30,186 nucleotides of DNA. Origin: MWCM01 sp964558315. Its GTDB lineage: Bacteria > Patescibacteriota > UBA1384 > XYA2-FULL-43-10. A program made the position numbers and the translations under genes. Within the stretch, counting starts at the first letter, position 1, and each line of letters opens with the position of its first letter. The stretch is from contig CAZLCL010000005.1 in assembly GCA_964558315.1 (NCBI GenBank), positions 1 to 30,186 on the forward strand, given 5' to 3'. Under the pieces are notes generated by a model that had not been told where the DNA came from, made no database searches, and saw nothing but the letters and a program-made list of their open reading frames with translations. Below, one piece after another: positions 21,693 to 30,100 of this stretch.

Positions 21693-22463
21693 TTAAGTGC
21701 CTAAGGAATTTCTTGACACGATTAGCCTGATCTTCTCATCTACAGACTCTATCAATTGCGGAGTTTTTGCGATAATTTTGTCTCCAGCGACTAAAGGTGT
21801 AGGGTTTTTAGTAAAAACTCTGAGAGATCTTGCTCTAAGGAAGGAGATGTTATCATTAGCAACATCATCAGTGGAACGAACTATTTTGGAAATTTTGGAA
21901 AATAATCCCGTTTTTTGTTTTTTTAAGCTTTCTAAAGCAATATCTAAATGATCGGGATATTTTTTGGGAATTTCAGGGTGGAAGTTGGATATTATCAAAT
22001 TTTTTGTATGAGCTTGTAATATACAATCTTTAAATTCGATTGTGACATCTGTAGCGCGAACCACATCTAAATATAGACTGGTTAAAAAATGTTTGCCATT
22101 CGCGATTTTTCCCAGGTTAATCTCTTTGATTCGTCTAAAGCGCAGAATCTCTATGGCTTGTTGCCACTCTTTACAGCCAATTAGCTCTCCTAGTTCATCG
22201 GAGGCCATTAAGGGCAGAACACCTAAAACCTCTTTCCTGCCGACTAAAACATTAGATATGGAATTGACCAGATCATCTGAACCAGCGGCGATAATGGTGT
22301 TGTAGCCTTTAGAAACGGCATCTTCTGCCAAAGATTCAGCAGATTGATTCGCAGATATATAAACATACTCACCAGATATGCCAAGAGCGGTGAGTTGATT
22401 TTTAATCAAATCAATCTGGCTCTTTTTTTTAAATCTCTTTACATCAAAAATGTAGTAATACAT
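21693..22463 (-). CDS. Diacylglycerol-kinase-like (lipid kinase) domain protein
   Basis: 256 residues resembling the DAGK catalytic family (YegS/DgkB fold). NTIIAAGSDDLVNSISNVLVG occupies the position of the GGDGTxxEv ATP-binding motif, and VLGVLPLMASDELGELIG that of the 'lgiiPlGTgNdfA' segment. The beta-rich C-terminal domain follows (INLGKIANGKHFLTSLYLDVV...). Both motifs are degenerate: AGSDD for GGDGT and PLMASDE for PLGTGND. Weak kinase activity or a substrate-binding role is therefore possible. No transmembrane segment. It lies between bactofilin and the infC promoter, probably co-transcribed with bactofilin (28 nt spacing). Confidence 0.65.
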   Translation of the reverse strand: MYYYIFDVKRFKKKSQIDLIKNQLTALGISGEYVYISANQSAESLAEDAVSKGYNTIIAAGSDDLVNSISNVLVGRKEVLGVLPLMASDELGELIGCKEWQQAIEILRFRRIKEINLGKIANGKHFLTSLYLDVVRATDVTIEFKDCILQAHTKNLIISNFHPEIPKKYPDHLDIALESLKKQKTGLFSKISKIVRSTDDVANDNISFLRARSLRVFTKNPTPLVAGDKIIAKTPQLIESVDEKIRLIVSRNSLGT

Positions 22464-22491
22464 ATTTGTATTACCCTTAATAAATCACAGA

Positions 22492-22935
22492 TTATTTTTT
22501 GTTTTTATCCCAAAAACTGCTTTTGGGTAATTCTTTTTTTTCCTCTTTACTATCCTCTTTATCTGCTTCTGTTTTCGGGGCGTGAGTAGTAACCTCCTGA
22601 GTTTCTTTATGCGACCGATCCATATTGCTGTTACCGTTAAATGTTGCCCCTTCTCTAACGATTAAAATTTTTGTCTTAATGTCGCCGTTAATTATCCCCG
22701 TAGGGTCAATTTCTAGCTTTTCAAAAGCTTCAACAGTGCCAGTAACCTTACCGGAAATTAGTATTGTTTTGGCCTGAATAGGGCCAACAACCGAAGCAGT
22801 TTCTCCGATAGTGACGTTCTCATCACTTTTAATTTCGCCTTCAACATTGCCGTTGATCAGAATTGATCCCTTGTTGTGTAAATTCCCCTTGACTTGGACT
22901 TCGACACCGATTACGGTATCAGCTTGATGTTCCAT
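22492..22935 (-). CDS. Bactofilin (polymer-forming cytoskeletal protein)
   Basis: 147 residues. The core (about 8-100) has the bactofilin beta-helix repeat: GVEVQVKGNLHNKGSILINGNVEGEIKSDENVTIGETASVVGPIQAKTILISGKVTGTVEAFEKLEIDPTGIINGDIKTKILIVREGATFNG. It contains the hallmark 'i.G.veG.i' turns. The C-terminal 45 residues are charged and likely disordered (KETQEVTTHAPKTEADKEDSKEEKKE). Bactofilins self-assemble into filaments without nucleotide and help place cell-wall or surface machinery. A strong AAGGAG ribosome binding site precedes the ATG. An extended -10 (TGATATAAT) lies about 57-65 bp upstream on the minus strand. Confidence 0.9.
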   Translation of the reverse strand: MEHQADTVIGVEVQVKGNLHNKGSILINGNVEGEIKSDENVTIGETASVVGPIQAKTILISGKVTGTVEAFEKLEIDPTGIINGDIKTKILIVREGATFNGNSNMDRSHKETQEVTTHAPKTEADKEDSKEEKKELPKSSFWDKNKK

Positions 22936-23306
22936 TGCTACTCCTTAGAATTAGAAGTATATACCTAATAAATAACATATATAGTTTTTTAATTATATCA
23001 CATCATTATTAATAAAAAAGTCAGAGAAAAGTATATTCTATTTAAGTAAGGACTACACTATCAGTTTATCAAGAATTCAACTTATGTAAAAATATTTCTG
23101 TATTATTACCTAAAACCAAAAAATCTTTTTAAGAACACGTTTTTTACGTGCTAATATCAAACTACCTCCAAAGGCGGTCGGGAAAGTTTGTATTCAAAAA
23201 AAGTCTCCAAATTCGGGTTGCATTATCGCCTTGAATAATATTGACATTGATGATATAATACTCAAGATTTTCATTATAATTTAGCTTTATTAAAAAGATT
23301 AAAACA
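22936..23306. other. Divergent intergenic region between bactofilin and uvrA
   Basis: 371 bp without a gene. Contents: an extended -10 for bactofilin (TATAAT on the minus strand at 22992-22997 preceded by TGA), an inverted repeat CACGT-N5-ACGTG (23136-23150), CAAACT/AGTTTG arms around a GC-rich patch (about 23158-23191), and the uvrA promoter (23231-23259). No tRNA or other RNA gene is recognised. Confidence 0.6.
23231..23259 (+). promoter_or_regulatory. uvrA promoter
   Basis: TTGAAT (23231-23236), a 17-bp spacer and a perfect TATAAT (23254-23259). The start would be near 23266, about 40 nt before the uvrA ATG. No LexA-like site was found overlapping it. Confidence 0.65.
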
Positions 23307-26129
23307 ATGAAAGACATAATTATTGAGGGTGCCAGAGAACACAATCTTAAAAACATTAATGTAAAAATACCCAGGGATAAATTAGTGGTGATTACCGGTT
23401 TGTCCGGATCTGGTAAATCTTCATTGGCCTTTGACACTATCTATGCCGAGGGACAGCGAAGATATGTGGAATCTCTGTCGTCATATGCTAGACAGTTTTT
23501 GGGAATAATGCAGAAACCGGATGTTGATTATATTGAAGGCCTATCTCCAGCCATATCAATTGACCAAAAATCAGCCTCAAGAAACCCTAGATCAACCGTA
23601 GGCACTATTACAGAGATTTATGATTATTTGAGACTACTTTATGCTAGAATAGGTGTGCCACATTGTCCAAATTGCGGAGAGCCTGTTAGCAGACAGTCTA
23701 TAGCTGAAATTGCCGAGAAAGTTATTAAGGCCAGCAAAAAAACAAGAAGGATTGCAATTTTGGGATCGCTAGTATCAGAAAAAAAGGGGGAACACAAACA
23801 TATTTTTTCTCAAATTTCGAAGGCTGGCTTTTCGCGGGTTAGGCTAAACGACACAATTATGGATTTGGAAGAAGCGGAAAGTATTGAACTCGATAAGCAA
23901 AAAAAACATTCGATAGAGGTGGTGGTTGATAGATTAATAATTGAAAGCGGCAAGATTGATGATGACAATAAAAAGAGACTTTACGATTCTATAGAGAAAG
24001 CGGCTGAAATTTCATCTGGTAAGGTAATAATTTTTGATTATGAAGATGAAAAAGATGAATATTTTTCTGAAAATCTTGCATGTCCAAAATGTGAAATATC
24101 AATTCCCGATATCTCCCCCAGAATGTTCTCCTTTAACACGCCTTACGGCGCTTGTAGCCACTGTCAAGGGTTGGGCTCTGTGCGTGAAATTGATCCCAAA
24201 TTAATTATTCCTAATACAAAATTATCCATATTGGAAGGGGCAATTAGACCATGGGTAAGAAATTCATCCAGCTCTCCATGGTATTTTGCAATATTAGAAG
24301 CCGCCGCGCAGGCTCATAATATTGATTTATATACACCGATTAGAAATTTAGATAAAGAAGCTTTGAGGAAAATTCTTTATGGGACAAATGGACAGAGCTA
24401 TATGGTTCGAGGTCATAAGGTTTACTATGAAGGCGTTATTCCAAACATGAATCGTAGATATAAAGAAACTGAATCAGATTATGTTAGACATGAAATAGAT
24501 AAATATATGATTACCAAAATTTGTCATGTTTGTAATGGGGGAAGACTGAGAAAAGAAGCTTTGGGTGTCAAAATTGATAATGTAAATATCGTAACGGTTT
24601 CTTCGTATAATATTAAAAAATTGAATAATTTTTTTGATCAATTGCCTAGTAAATTATCGGAATCAAATAATGAAATTGCTAAGCAGGTAATTAAAGAGAT
24701 AAAAGAGAGATCGAAGTTTTTAATTGATGTCGGGTTGTCTTATCTTACTTTAAACAGAAATGCGGTAACATTGGCAGGCGGAGAAGCTCAAAGAATAAGG
24801 CTAGCAACACAAATTGGCTCTGGATTAATGGGAGTGTTATATATTTTAGACGAACCGTCAATCGGACTTCATCAAAGAGATAACGGAAGATTATTGAAAA
24901 CCTTAAAAAGACTTCGAGATATTGGTAATTCAGTATTAATTGTCGAACACGATGAAGAAACAATGAGAGAGGCAGATTATGTTATTGATATCGGGCCTGG
25001 CGCAGGAGAGCATGGCGGGGAGGTGGTATCTCAGGGCACTCCGATGGAGATAATTAAACAAAGCAAATCTCTTACAGCTGACTATCTTTCTGGCCGTAAA
25101 AAAATTGAGGTGCCAAAGATTAGAAGGCTTGGCAATGGGAGACACCTTGAGATAATCGGAGCAAGCGAGCATAACTTAAAGAATATTAATGTAAAAATTC
25201 CCTTAAATACACTAACCTGTGTCACGGGCGTTTCGGGATCTGGAAAATCAACTTTAGTTAACGACATTTTGGCAAAATCTCTGCTAAAAAAATTCCATCG
25301 TGCCGAGGTTGAACCTGGACAGCATTTAGAAATTAGTGGTAGCGAGAATCTAAATAAAATTATTTGTATTGATCAATCTCCAATAGGTAAATCCCCTCGT
25401 TCAAATCCTGCAACATATACCGGAGCTTTTACTCCAATAAGAGAGCTTTTTGCCATGACTCAAGAATCTCGGATGAGAGGCTATAAGGCGGGAAGATTCT
25501 CTTTTAATGTCAAGGGCGGAAGATGCGAAAAATGTCGTGGTGATGGCGTGATTAAGATCGAGATGCACTTTTTACCTGACGTATATATTACCTGTGAAGA
25601 GTGTAAAGGACAGAGATACAATCAAGAGGCGCTTGACGTAAAATATCGTGGTAAGTCAATTGCTGATGTCTTAAATATGACAGTAGAGGAGGCGGCCAAG
25701 TTTTTCAAAAATATTCCCGCTATCTATACCAAGCTAAATGTGCTGGGTGAAGTTGGTTTGGGATATATTAAGTTGGGTCAGCCTGCGACTACGCTATCTG
25801 GAGGTGAAGCTCAAAGAATAAAATTGGCATCAGAGTTATCGCGTCGTGGCACAGGCTCTACTTTATATGTTCTTGATGAGCCGACCACTGGACTACATTT
25901 TGAAGATATTAAAAAACTGCTTTTGGTCTTAAATTCGCTAGTTACTAAGGGAAATACAGTTTTAATAATTGAACATAATTTAGATATTATTAAAAACGCT
26001 GATCACATTATTGATATCGGCCCCGAGGGTGGAGATAAGGGTGGCGAGATTATTGCTTGTGGCACTCCGGAAAAAATTGCAAAAGTTAAAAAATCATACA
26101 CCGGTCAATATCTTAATAAAATATTATAA
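23307..26129 (+). CDS. uvrA: Excinuclease ABC subunit A
   Basis: 940 residues, full length. UvrA dimers find DNA lesions and load UvrB. Two ABC ATPase modules: Walker A GLSGSGKSS (about 31-39) and GVSGSGKST; signatures LAGGEAQRIRLA and LSGGEAQRIKLA; Walker B regions LYILDEPSIGLH and LYVLDEPTTGLH. Zinc sites: CPNCGEPV, CPKCEISIPD...CSHCQG, and CEKCRGDGVIKIEMHFLPDVYITCEECKG. RRYVESLSSYARQFL is conserved. The gene is monocistronic in appearance, with no clear terminator after it. It is 14 kb from uvrB; uvrC is not in the window. Confidence 0.98.
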   Translation: MKDIIIEGAREHNLKNINVKIPRDKLVVITGLSGSGKSSLAFDTIYAEGQRRYVESLSSYARQFLGIMQKPDVDYIEGLSPAISIDQKSASRNPRSTVGTITEIYDYLRLLYARIGVPHCPNCGEPVSRQSIAEIAEKVIKASKKTRRIAILGSLVSEKKGEHKHIFSQISKAGFSRVRLNDTIMDLEEAESIELDKQKKHSIEVVVDRLIIESGKIDDDNKKRLYDSIEKAAEISSGKVIIFDYEDEKDEYFSENLACPKCEISIPDISPRMFSFNTPYGACSHCQGLGSVREIDPKLIIPNTKLSILEGAIRPWVRNSSSSPWYFAILEAAAQAHNIDLYTPIRNLDKEALRKILYGTNGQSYMVRGHKVYYEGVIPNMNRRYKETESDYVRHEIDKYMITKICHVCNGGRLRKEALGVKIDNVNIVTVSSYNIKKLNNFFDQLPSKLSESNNEIAKQVIKEIKERSKFLIDVGLSYLTLNRNAVTLAGGEAQRIRLATQIGSGLMGVLYILDEPSIGLHQRDNGRLLKTLKRLRDIGNSVLIVEHDEETMREADYVIDIGPGAGEHGGEVVSQGTPMEIIKQSKSLTADYLSGRKKIEVPKIRRLGNGRHLEIIGASEHNLKNINVKIPLNTLTCVTGVSGSGKSTLVNDILAKSLLKKFHRAEVEPGQHLEISGSENLNKIICIDQSPIGKSPRSNPATYTGAFTPIRELFAMTQESRMRGYKAGRFSFNVKGGRCEKCRGDGVIKIEMHFLPDVYITCEECKGQRYNQEALDVKYRGKSIADVLNMTVEEAAKFFKNIPAIYTKLNVLGEVGLGYIKLGQPATTLSGGEAQRIKLASELSRRGTGSTLYVLDEPTTGLHFEDIKKLLLVLNSLVTKGNTVLIIEHNLDIIKNADHIIDIGPEGGDKGGEIIACGTPEKIAKVKKSYTGQYLNKIL

Positions 26130-26197
26130 TATTAATCCTAACAATAAACACAGTTCCATAAACAAAATATTCAAGGTTGTTGATATCCTTTGTTTTT

Positions 26198-26240
26198 AAT
26201 ATCGTATAATATCGTATAATACTATCGTATATTGTCGTAT
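26198..26240. repeat. Tandem ATCGTAT repeats upstream of the HAD-cupin gene
   Basis: Four imperfect units: AATATCGTAT (26198-26207), the same again (26208-26217), AATACTATCGTAT (26218-26230) and ATTGTCGTAT (26231-26240). They stop 11 bp before the ATG at 26252. The repeats themselves create TATAAT-like sequences (TATAAT at 26205-26210 and 26215-26220), so they probably overlap the promoter or leader. Confidence 0.65.
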
Positions 26241-26251
26241 AGTATATAAAT

Positions 26252-27322
26252 ATGTTGAAACAACAGGATATTATAATTTTCTACGATGTTGACGGAACAT
26301 TGGCAGAGCCTTTTAAAACTCCTCCTAAAAATATTTGTAAGCTAATTGCAAGCTTGGATAAAGCTGGAGTTAAGCAAATACTCTGTTCCGGCAAGGGAAA
26401 GGACTATCTAGCCGGCATGGCCAGAGGGTTGGGGATAAATTCGGCTTCCCATGTAATTGCGGAAAATGGCGGAGTAATTTTTAATTGGAGGAACCAAAAG
26501 CAAATTACAATTGCAAAAGAAGCCAATTCAATAATTAAAAAAGTTCAACCTAAAATTAAAAAAACCCTTGCTGAGTATAGCTATTTTGAAGAGACAAAGG
26601 AGACAATAATAACGCTCTTTTTTAAGCAAATAAATAATTTACCCTATATTGCAAGGTTGCTACAACAAACTATTAAATGCGAAAAAAGCCAAATCAAGTA
26701 TTATTCTGATGGCGCCATTGATATAATTTTTGGGAACAACCACAAAGGCAAGGCTATTAAGACATATTTGAAAGAAAATAGTAACGATGCAAAGATATTT
26801 ACTTGTGGCGATAGTCTCAACGATCTCGAGATGCTATCTATCGGCCACCCCATAACTTATTCTGGCGCTCACCCCAAAGTAATTAAAAAGGTTTTTAAAC
26901 AAGGGGGCACGGTGGCTGAAGGTAGCGGGCCGGAGGGTATTCTTAGGGCTATTTCACAACTTGTTTTTGAAGATCATTTATCAGAAGTTGTCAATCATGT
27001 TGAGTTTGTCTATAGAAGCTGGGGTAGTTGGGAGGTTCTAACGGAGGGGGATAAATACAAAGTAAAAAAAATGATTGTAAATCCCAAAGCGAGCTTAAGT
27101 TTGCAAAAACATCAACACAGATCGGAGCATTGGTTTGTCTTTGAAGGTAAAGCCGAAATTACTATTAATAATAAGAAAGTGATATTATTGGCAGGAGAAG
27201 ACTATTATTTGCCGCAGAGGGCTGTGCATAGAGTAAAAAATATCGGTCTAAGCCCGCTAGTAATTATCGAAGTGCAGAGAGGCGAATATTTAGGCGAAGA
27301 TGACATAACTAGGTATGAATAA
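26252..27322 (+). CDS. HAD-superfamily phosphatase fused to a ManC-type mannose-6-phosphate isomerase cupin
   Basis: 356 residues in two parts. Residues 1 to about 235 are a Cof/SPP-like HAD phosphatase: the nucleophile motif FYDVDGT (D12, D14), a C2-type cap, NHKGKAIKTYL (catalytic lysine) and CGDSLNDLEML (D187, D191). Residues about 250-350 match the C-terminal cupin of bifunctional mannose-1-phosphate guanylyltransferase/mannose-6-phosphate isomerase: VYRSWGSWEVL, KHQHRSEHWFVFEGKAEI (metal histidines H287, H289 and neighbouring acids) and PQRAVHRVKNIG (H326). The guanylyltransferase part is absent. A combined role in mannose or fructose phosphate metabolism is inferred. Codon style is continuous and no stop or shift occurs at the join. 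The leader holds a tandem repeat. Confidence 0.85.
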   Translation: MLKQQDIIIFYDVDGTLAEPFKTPPKNICKLIASLDKAGVKQILCSGKGKDYLAGMARGLGINSASHVIAENGGVIFNWRNQKQITIAKEANSIIKKVQPKIKKTLAEYSYFEETKETIITLFFKQINNLPYIARLLQQTIKCEKSQIKYYSDGAIDIIFGNNHKGKAIKTYLKENSNDAKIFTCGDSLNDLEMLSIGHPITYSGAHPKVIKKVFKQGGTVAEGSGPEGILRAISQLVFEDHLSEVVNHVEFVYRSWGSWEVLTEGDKYKVKKMIVNPKASLSLQKHQHRSEHWFVFEGKAEITINNKKVILLAGEDYYLPQRAVHRVKNIGLSPLVIIEVQRGEYLGEDDITRYE

Positions 27323-27374
27323 ATTACTGTTTTGATCTCATATTATTTCATCTGCATCTTTGTCTTGTGTATAA

Positions 27375-27417
27375 AGTGTTCGACTTTTGTTCGGTAGGGG
27401 AATATAATGAGAACACT
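27375..27417 (+). promoter_or_regulatory. Y-family polymerase promoter with GTTC-N7-GTTC element
   Basis: A TTCGAC -35 (27379-27384), an 18-bp spacer and a perfect TATAAT -10 (27403-27408). Overlapping the -35 and spacer are GTTC (27378-27381) and GTTC (27389-27392) separated by exactly seven bases, identical to the alphaproteobacterial LexA box pattern. Outer arms AGTGTTC (27375-27381) and GAACACT (27411-27417) form an inverted repeat around the promoter. Position before a lesion-bypass polymerase gene suggests SOS-type repression; the regulator is unknown. Confidence 0.45.
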
Positions 27418-27418
27418 A

Positions 27419-27450
27419 CCACAGATTTATTCCACAGATTACCACCGATT
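27419..27450. repeat. Three CCAC(A/C)GATT direct repeats
   Basis: CCACAGATT at 27419-27427 and 27432-27440 and CCACCGATT at 27442-27450, immediately after the predicted promoter. They would lie in the 5' leader of the polymerase mRNA or act as binding sites. Function unknown. Confidence 0.4.
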
Positions 27451-27564
27451 TGAGGCTAAATTAAAAAGTAGAAGTTAAAAGTCATAATTTTAATTAAAAA
27501 TTATAAAAATAAAGAGCCCTTCCGCAATTTTGATTTTTAAGTTTTAAATTAAAACTATCATCTC

Positions 27565-28809
27565 ATGTTGTCAGAAAAAACATTATCATTATCTCGGAGG
27601 CCTGCTGATTACTCAGTCTTATTTTTGGATATGAATGCTTATTTTGCCTCAGTAGAACAGCAAGTTCAGCCAACTTTGCGTGGGTTACCTGTTGCCATAA
27701 CTCCCTATGCCGGTTCTACCGGCTGTATAATTGCTCGATCTTATGAGGCAAAAGAGTGGAATATTACTGTTGGTGATAATGTGGGCATGGCTAGAAAAAA
27801 ATGCCCTAAAATCAAAATTATTGAGGCAAGGCCGGCACTTTATCAGCTTTATCATAAAGAAATTTTAAAAATTATTTTAAAAAATGCTCCTTATGTAACG
27901 CCGCTATCTATTGATGAATTTATGATTCGACTTACCGGACGCGATCAGACAAGAACGGGTTCGCTTGGGCTAGCAAAAAATATTAAATGTGATCTGAAAA
28001 ATGTAGCTGACCATATGACCTGTTCTGTGGGTGTTGGTCCCAATTATTTTTTAGCCAAACTGGCAGGGGAGAGCAAAAAGCCGGATGGCACTACTTTGGT
28101 TGAATTAAATGATTTGGATCAGTTTTATAAGAAACTTAAACTGCGGGATATCCCAGGCATTAATTTTAGGATGGAACGACAATTAGCAGAGAGAAAAATA
28201 TATACTGCCTTTGATTTTTATCAAAAAAGTTTAATTGAGTTATCGCATCTTTTAAAATTTCCCGGCAAAATTTGGTATCATCGTTTGCGTGGCTATGAAG
28301 TGGATGAATTTGTTATTAAGAATAAAACCGTCGGCCACTCTCATGTTTTGGCCCCAGAGTTACGCACTAAAGAAAAAGCTATATCGGTTATGGAAAAATT
28401 AGCAAGCAAAGTTGCTTATCGTTTACGTCGCGAACAGCTTTGGGCGCGTGGGGTGGCGGTTAGAATCAGTTTTTTACAGGGCGGGGGATTTGCGGATTAC
28501 AAACATTGCCAGCTATTTAACGATACGGCCAGTATTATTAGCGAGGTAAAAAATTTGCTTGCCAAGTGTAAAAATTGGCGCGAACCGCTATACGTTGCCG
28601 TGACAACTTTTAATTTAATAAAAACACACAACAAACAGATATCAATATTTCCGGAGATTGAAAAATCTCGAGCTATGTCGGAGGCAATGGATAAAATCAA
28701 TGATGAATACGGCGCTAATACCACCTTTTACGCTTCATCGTTTGAAGGCCGCGAAGCGGCGCCTGACCGCATCCCTTTTGGCATACCAAGATATGATATT
28801 AAGCACTAG
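27565..28809 (+). CDS. dinB: Y-family DNA polymerase (Pol IV/DinB- or UmuC-like)
   Basis: 414 residues. Palm motifs: FLDMNAYFASVEQQ (D22, metal binding) and PLSIDEFMIRLTG (the SIDE acidic pair). IARSYEAKEWNITVG and CSVGVGPNYFLAKLAGESKKPDG (helix-hairpin-helix approach) follow. The little-finger domain runs from about residue 245. The C-terminus (YGANTTFYASSFEGREAAPDRIPFGIP) is more like UmuC/DinP variants than E. coli DinB, so the symbol is tentative. It performs error-prone lesion bypass. No C-terminal clamp motif is certain. No Shine-Dalgarno motif precedes the ATG; the promoter lies about 160 bp upstream and carries a LexA-like element. Confidence 0.85.
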   Translation: MLSEKTLSLSRRPADYSVLFLDMNAYFASVEQQVQPTLRGLPVAITPYAGSTGCIIARSYEAKEWNITVGDNVGMARKKCPKIKIIEARPALYQLYHKEILKIILKNAPYVTPLSIDEFMIRLTGRDQTRTGSLGLAKNIKCDLKNVADHMTCSVGVGPNYFLAKLAGESKKPDGTTLVELNDLDQFYKKLKLRDIPGINFRMERQLAERKIYTAFDFYQKSLIELSHLLKFPGKIWYHRLRGYEVDEFVIKNKTVGHSHVLAPELRTKEKAISVMEKLASKVAYRLRREQLWARGVAVRISFLQGGGFADYKHCQLFNDTASIISEVKNLLAKCKNWREPLYVAVTTFNLIKTHNKQISIFPEIEKSRAMSEAMDKINDEYGANTTFYASSFEGREAAPDRIPFGIPRYDIKH

Positions 28810-28938
28810 CACAATTTAAAATTAAAATAAAATGTAAAAATGTTTCAATTAAAAAATTATAAATTTTAATTTTGCTTTTGAGTTTTAGGTTTTGTTGTGC
28901 TAGCATATATTTATATACTATTAAATAAGCGAGGAATA

Positions 28939-29313
28939 ATGATTACAGTTATTGGAAAATGGTCTTTTTTAGCTGGATTGTTACTATCAGTAGTTGCCGG
29001 TTTTTCTAATGTCCCATATGTGCTAACTATTTTAGCAATAATTGGGCTAATCGTTGGTTTTTTAAATGTAACGCAAAAAAAATCGCAACAATATTTAGTA
29101 GCAGTTATCGCTTTATTAATAATTGGTTCCGCAACTATTGAGGCTTTCGAAGTTCTAGGCAAATTATATGGAGTATATGCTTCGATTTTAACTAACGTAA
29201 TTGCTTTTGTCTCTGCTTCGGGTATTGTGGTGGCGGTTAAAGAAGTTTTATATTTGAACAAATTTCAAGAGATCGAAAAGGATATTAAGGATATCGGCAC
29301 TTTTAATAAGTAA
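28939..29313 (+). CDS. Small four-helix membrane protein, function unknown
   Basis: 124 residues from ATG 28939, chosen for its GAGGA ribosome binding site; an upstream in-frame start (28897) adds 14 poor residues. Four hydrophobic segments: WSFLAGLLLSVVAGF, VLTILAIIGLIVGFL, YLVAVIALLIIGSA, YASILTNVIAFVSASGIVVAV. A short amphipathic C-terminal tail is EIEKDIKDIGTFNK. The sequence GLIVGFLNVTQKKSQQYLVAVIAL looks conserved in candidate-phylum and archaeal small membrane proteins as far as I recall. It is directly followed by rnhB, 3 nt downstream, suggesting one transcript. Confidence 0.65.
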   Translation: MITVIGKWSFLAGLLLSVVAGFSNVPYVLTILAIIGLIVGFLNVTQKKSQQYLVAVIALLIIGSATIEAFEVLGKLYGVYASILTNVIAFVSASGIVVAVKEVLYLNKFQEIEKDIKDIGTFNK

Positions 29314-29316
29314 AAA

Positions 29317-29943
29317 TTGCCAGATTATTTTAATTGTGAAATTGAATACAGTAAGCGCGGCTATAATTTGATAGCCGGCGTGGATGAGGTCGGGCGCGGA
29401 GCTATCGCCGGACCTCTTTTAGCTGGGGCAGTCATTTTTAATCACAAAAAATCATTTAAATATATTGAAGAGATTAAAGATTCCAAAAAGCTTTCAGCTA
29501 AAAAAAGAGCAAGCCTTGCAGAGATAATTAAAAAAGAGGCAGAGAATTATTCTACTGGTTCGGTGGATAGTGTTGAAATAGATAAAATCGGTATAGGTGC
29601 GGCTAATATTTTAGCTTTTAAAAGAGCACTAGATGGTTTGAAAAAATTTGATTTAGCACTAATCGATGGCCGATTATTTAGAGGGCTAGGTTGCAGATAC
29701 TTTTGTTTAACAAAAGGCGAAGATAAATCAATTAGCATAGCCGCGGCATCAATTATTGCCAAAGTAGAGAGAGACAAGATCATGGGAGAACTTGATCAAA
29801 GCAACAAATATCATTTTGCAAACAACAAAGGTTACGGTTCATCGAGCCACATTTCAGCGATTAAAAAATATGGCTTGAGCGAATATCATAGAAAAACTTT
29901 TTTTCTGAAAACAATGTCTCATCATAATTTAACATTATTTTAA
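29317..29943 (+). CDS. rnhB: Ribonuclease HII
   Basis: 208 residues. RNase HII removes misincorporated ribonucleotides and RNA primers from DNA. Motifs: IAGVDEVGRGAIAGPLLAGAV (catalytic D and E), KDSKKLSAKKR, ALIDGR, and SIAAASIIAKVERDKIM (catalytic D in motif IV). The C-terminus FANNKGYGSSSHISAIKKYGLSEYHRKTF is the standard family end. Start is TTG at 29317, 3 nt after the upstream stop; no ATG or GTG lies between it and the DEVGRG motif, so TTG is the best choice. Confidence 0.95.
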   Translation: MPDYFNCEIEYSKRGYNLIAGVDEVGRGAIAGPLLAGAVIFNHKKSFKYIEEIKDSKKLSAKKRASLAEIIKKEAENYSTGSVDSVEIDKIGIGAANILAFKRALDGLKKFDLALIDGRLFRGLGCRYFCLTKGEDKSISIAAASIIAKVERDKIMGELDQSNKYHFANNKGYGSSSHISAIKKYGLSEYHRKTFFLKTMSHHNLTLF

Positions 29944-29976
29944 TATCAAATTTTCAGAATCAAAAAATTTGATATT
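29942..29976. terminator. AT-rich perfect palindrome after rnhB
   Basis: Arms 29942-29954 and 29964-29976 are exact 13-bp complements with a 9-nt loop, starting at the rnhB stop codon. No T-tract follows on the plus strand, so termination is only a possibility; it could equally be a processing or protein-binding site. Confidence 0.4.
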
Positions 29977-30072
29977 AAAAATCAAAATTTTCTGACCGTC
30001 TTTTAAGAATATTTTGTTATCAACCATGCTAAGGCGTGGGCTCTGAAGTTTTTGAATTTTGGTTTTATTGTG

Positions 30073-30100
30073 TTGACATGCATGGTGGTGGTGATAATAT
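30073..30100 (+). promoter_or_regulatory. Rightward promoter at the window end
   Basis: TTGACA (30073-30078), a 16-bp spacer and TAATAT (30095-30100). No start codon with a convincing frame follows before the window ends, so it would serve a gene outside. Confidence 0.45.

Noticed and set aside
26198..26240. CRISPR array
   Set aside because: Units are about 10 bp and contiguous, without spacers, and no cas genes are present.
27421..27440. DnaA boxes in the polymerase leader
   Set aside because: The sequence is TTATTCCACA, one base longer than the consensus, so it is not a match.
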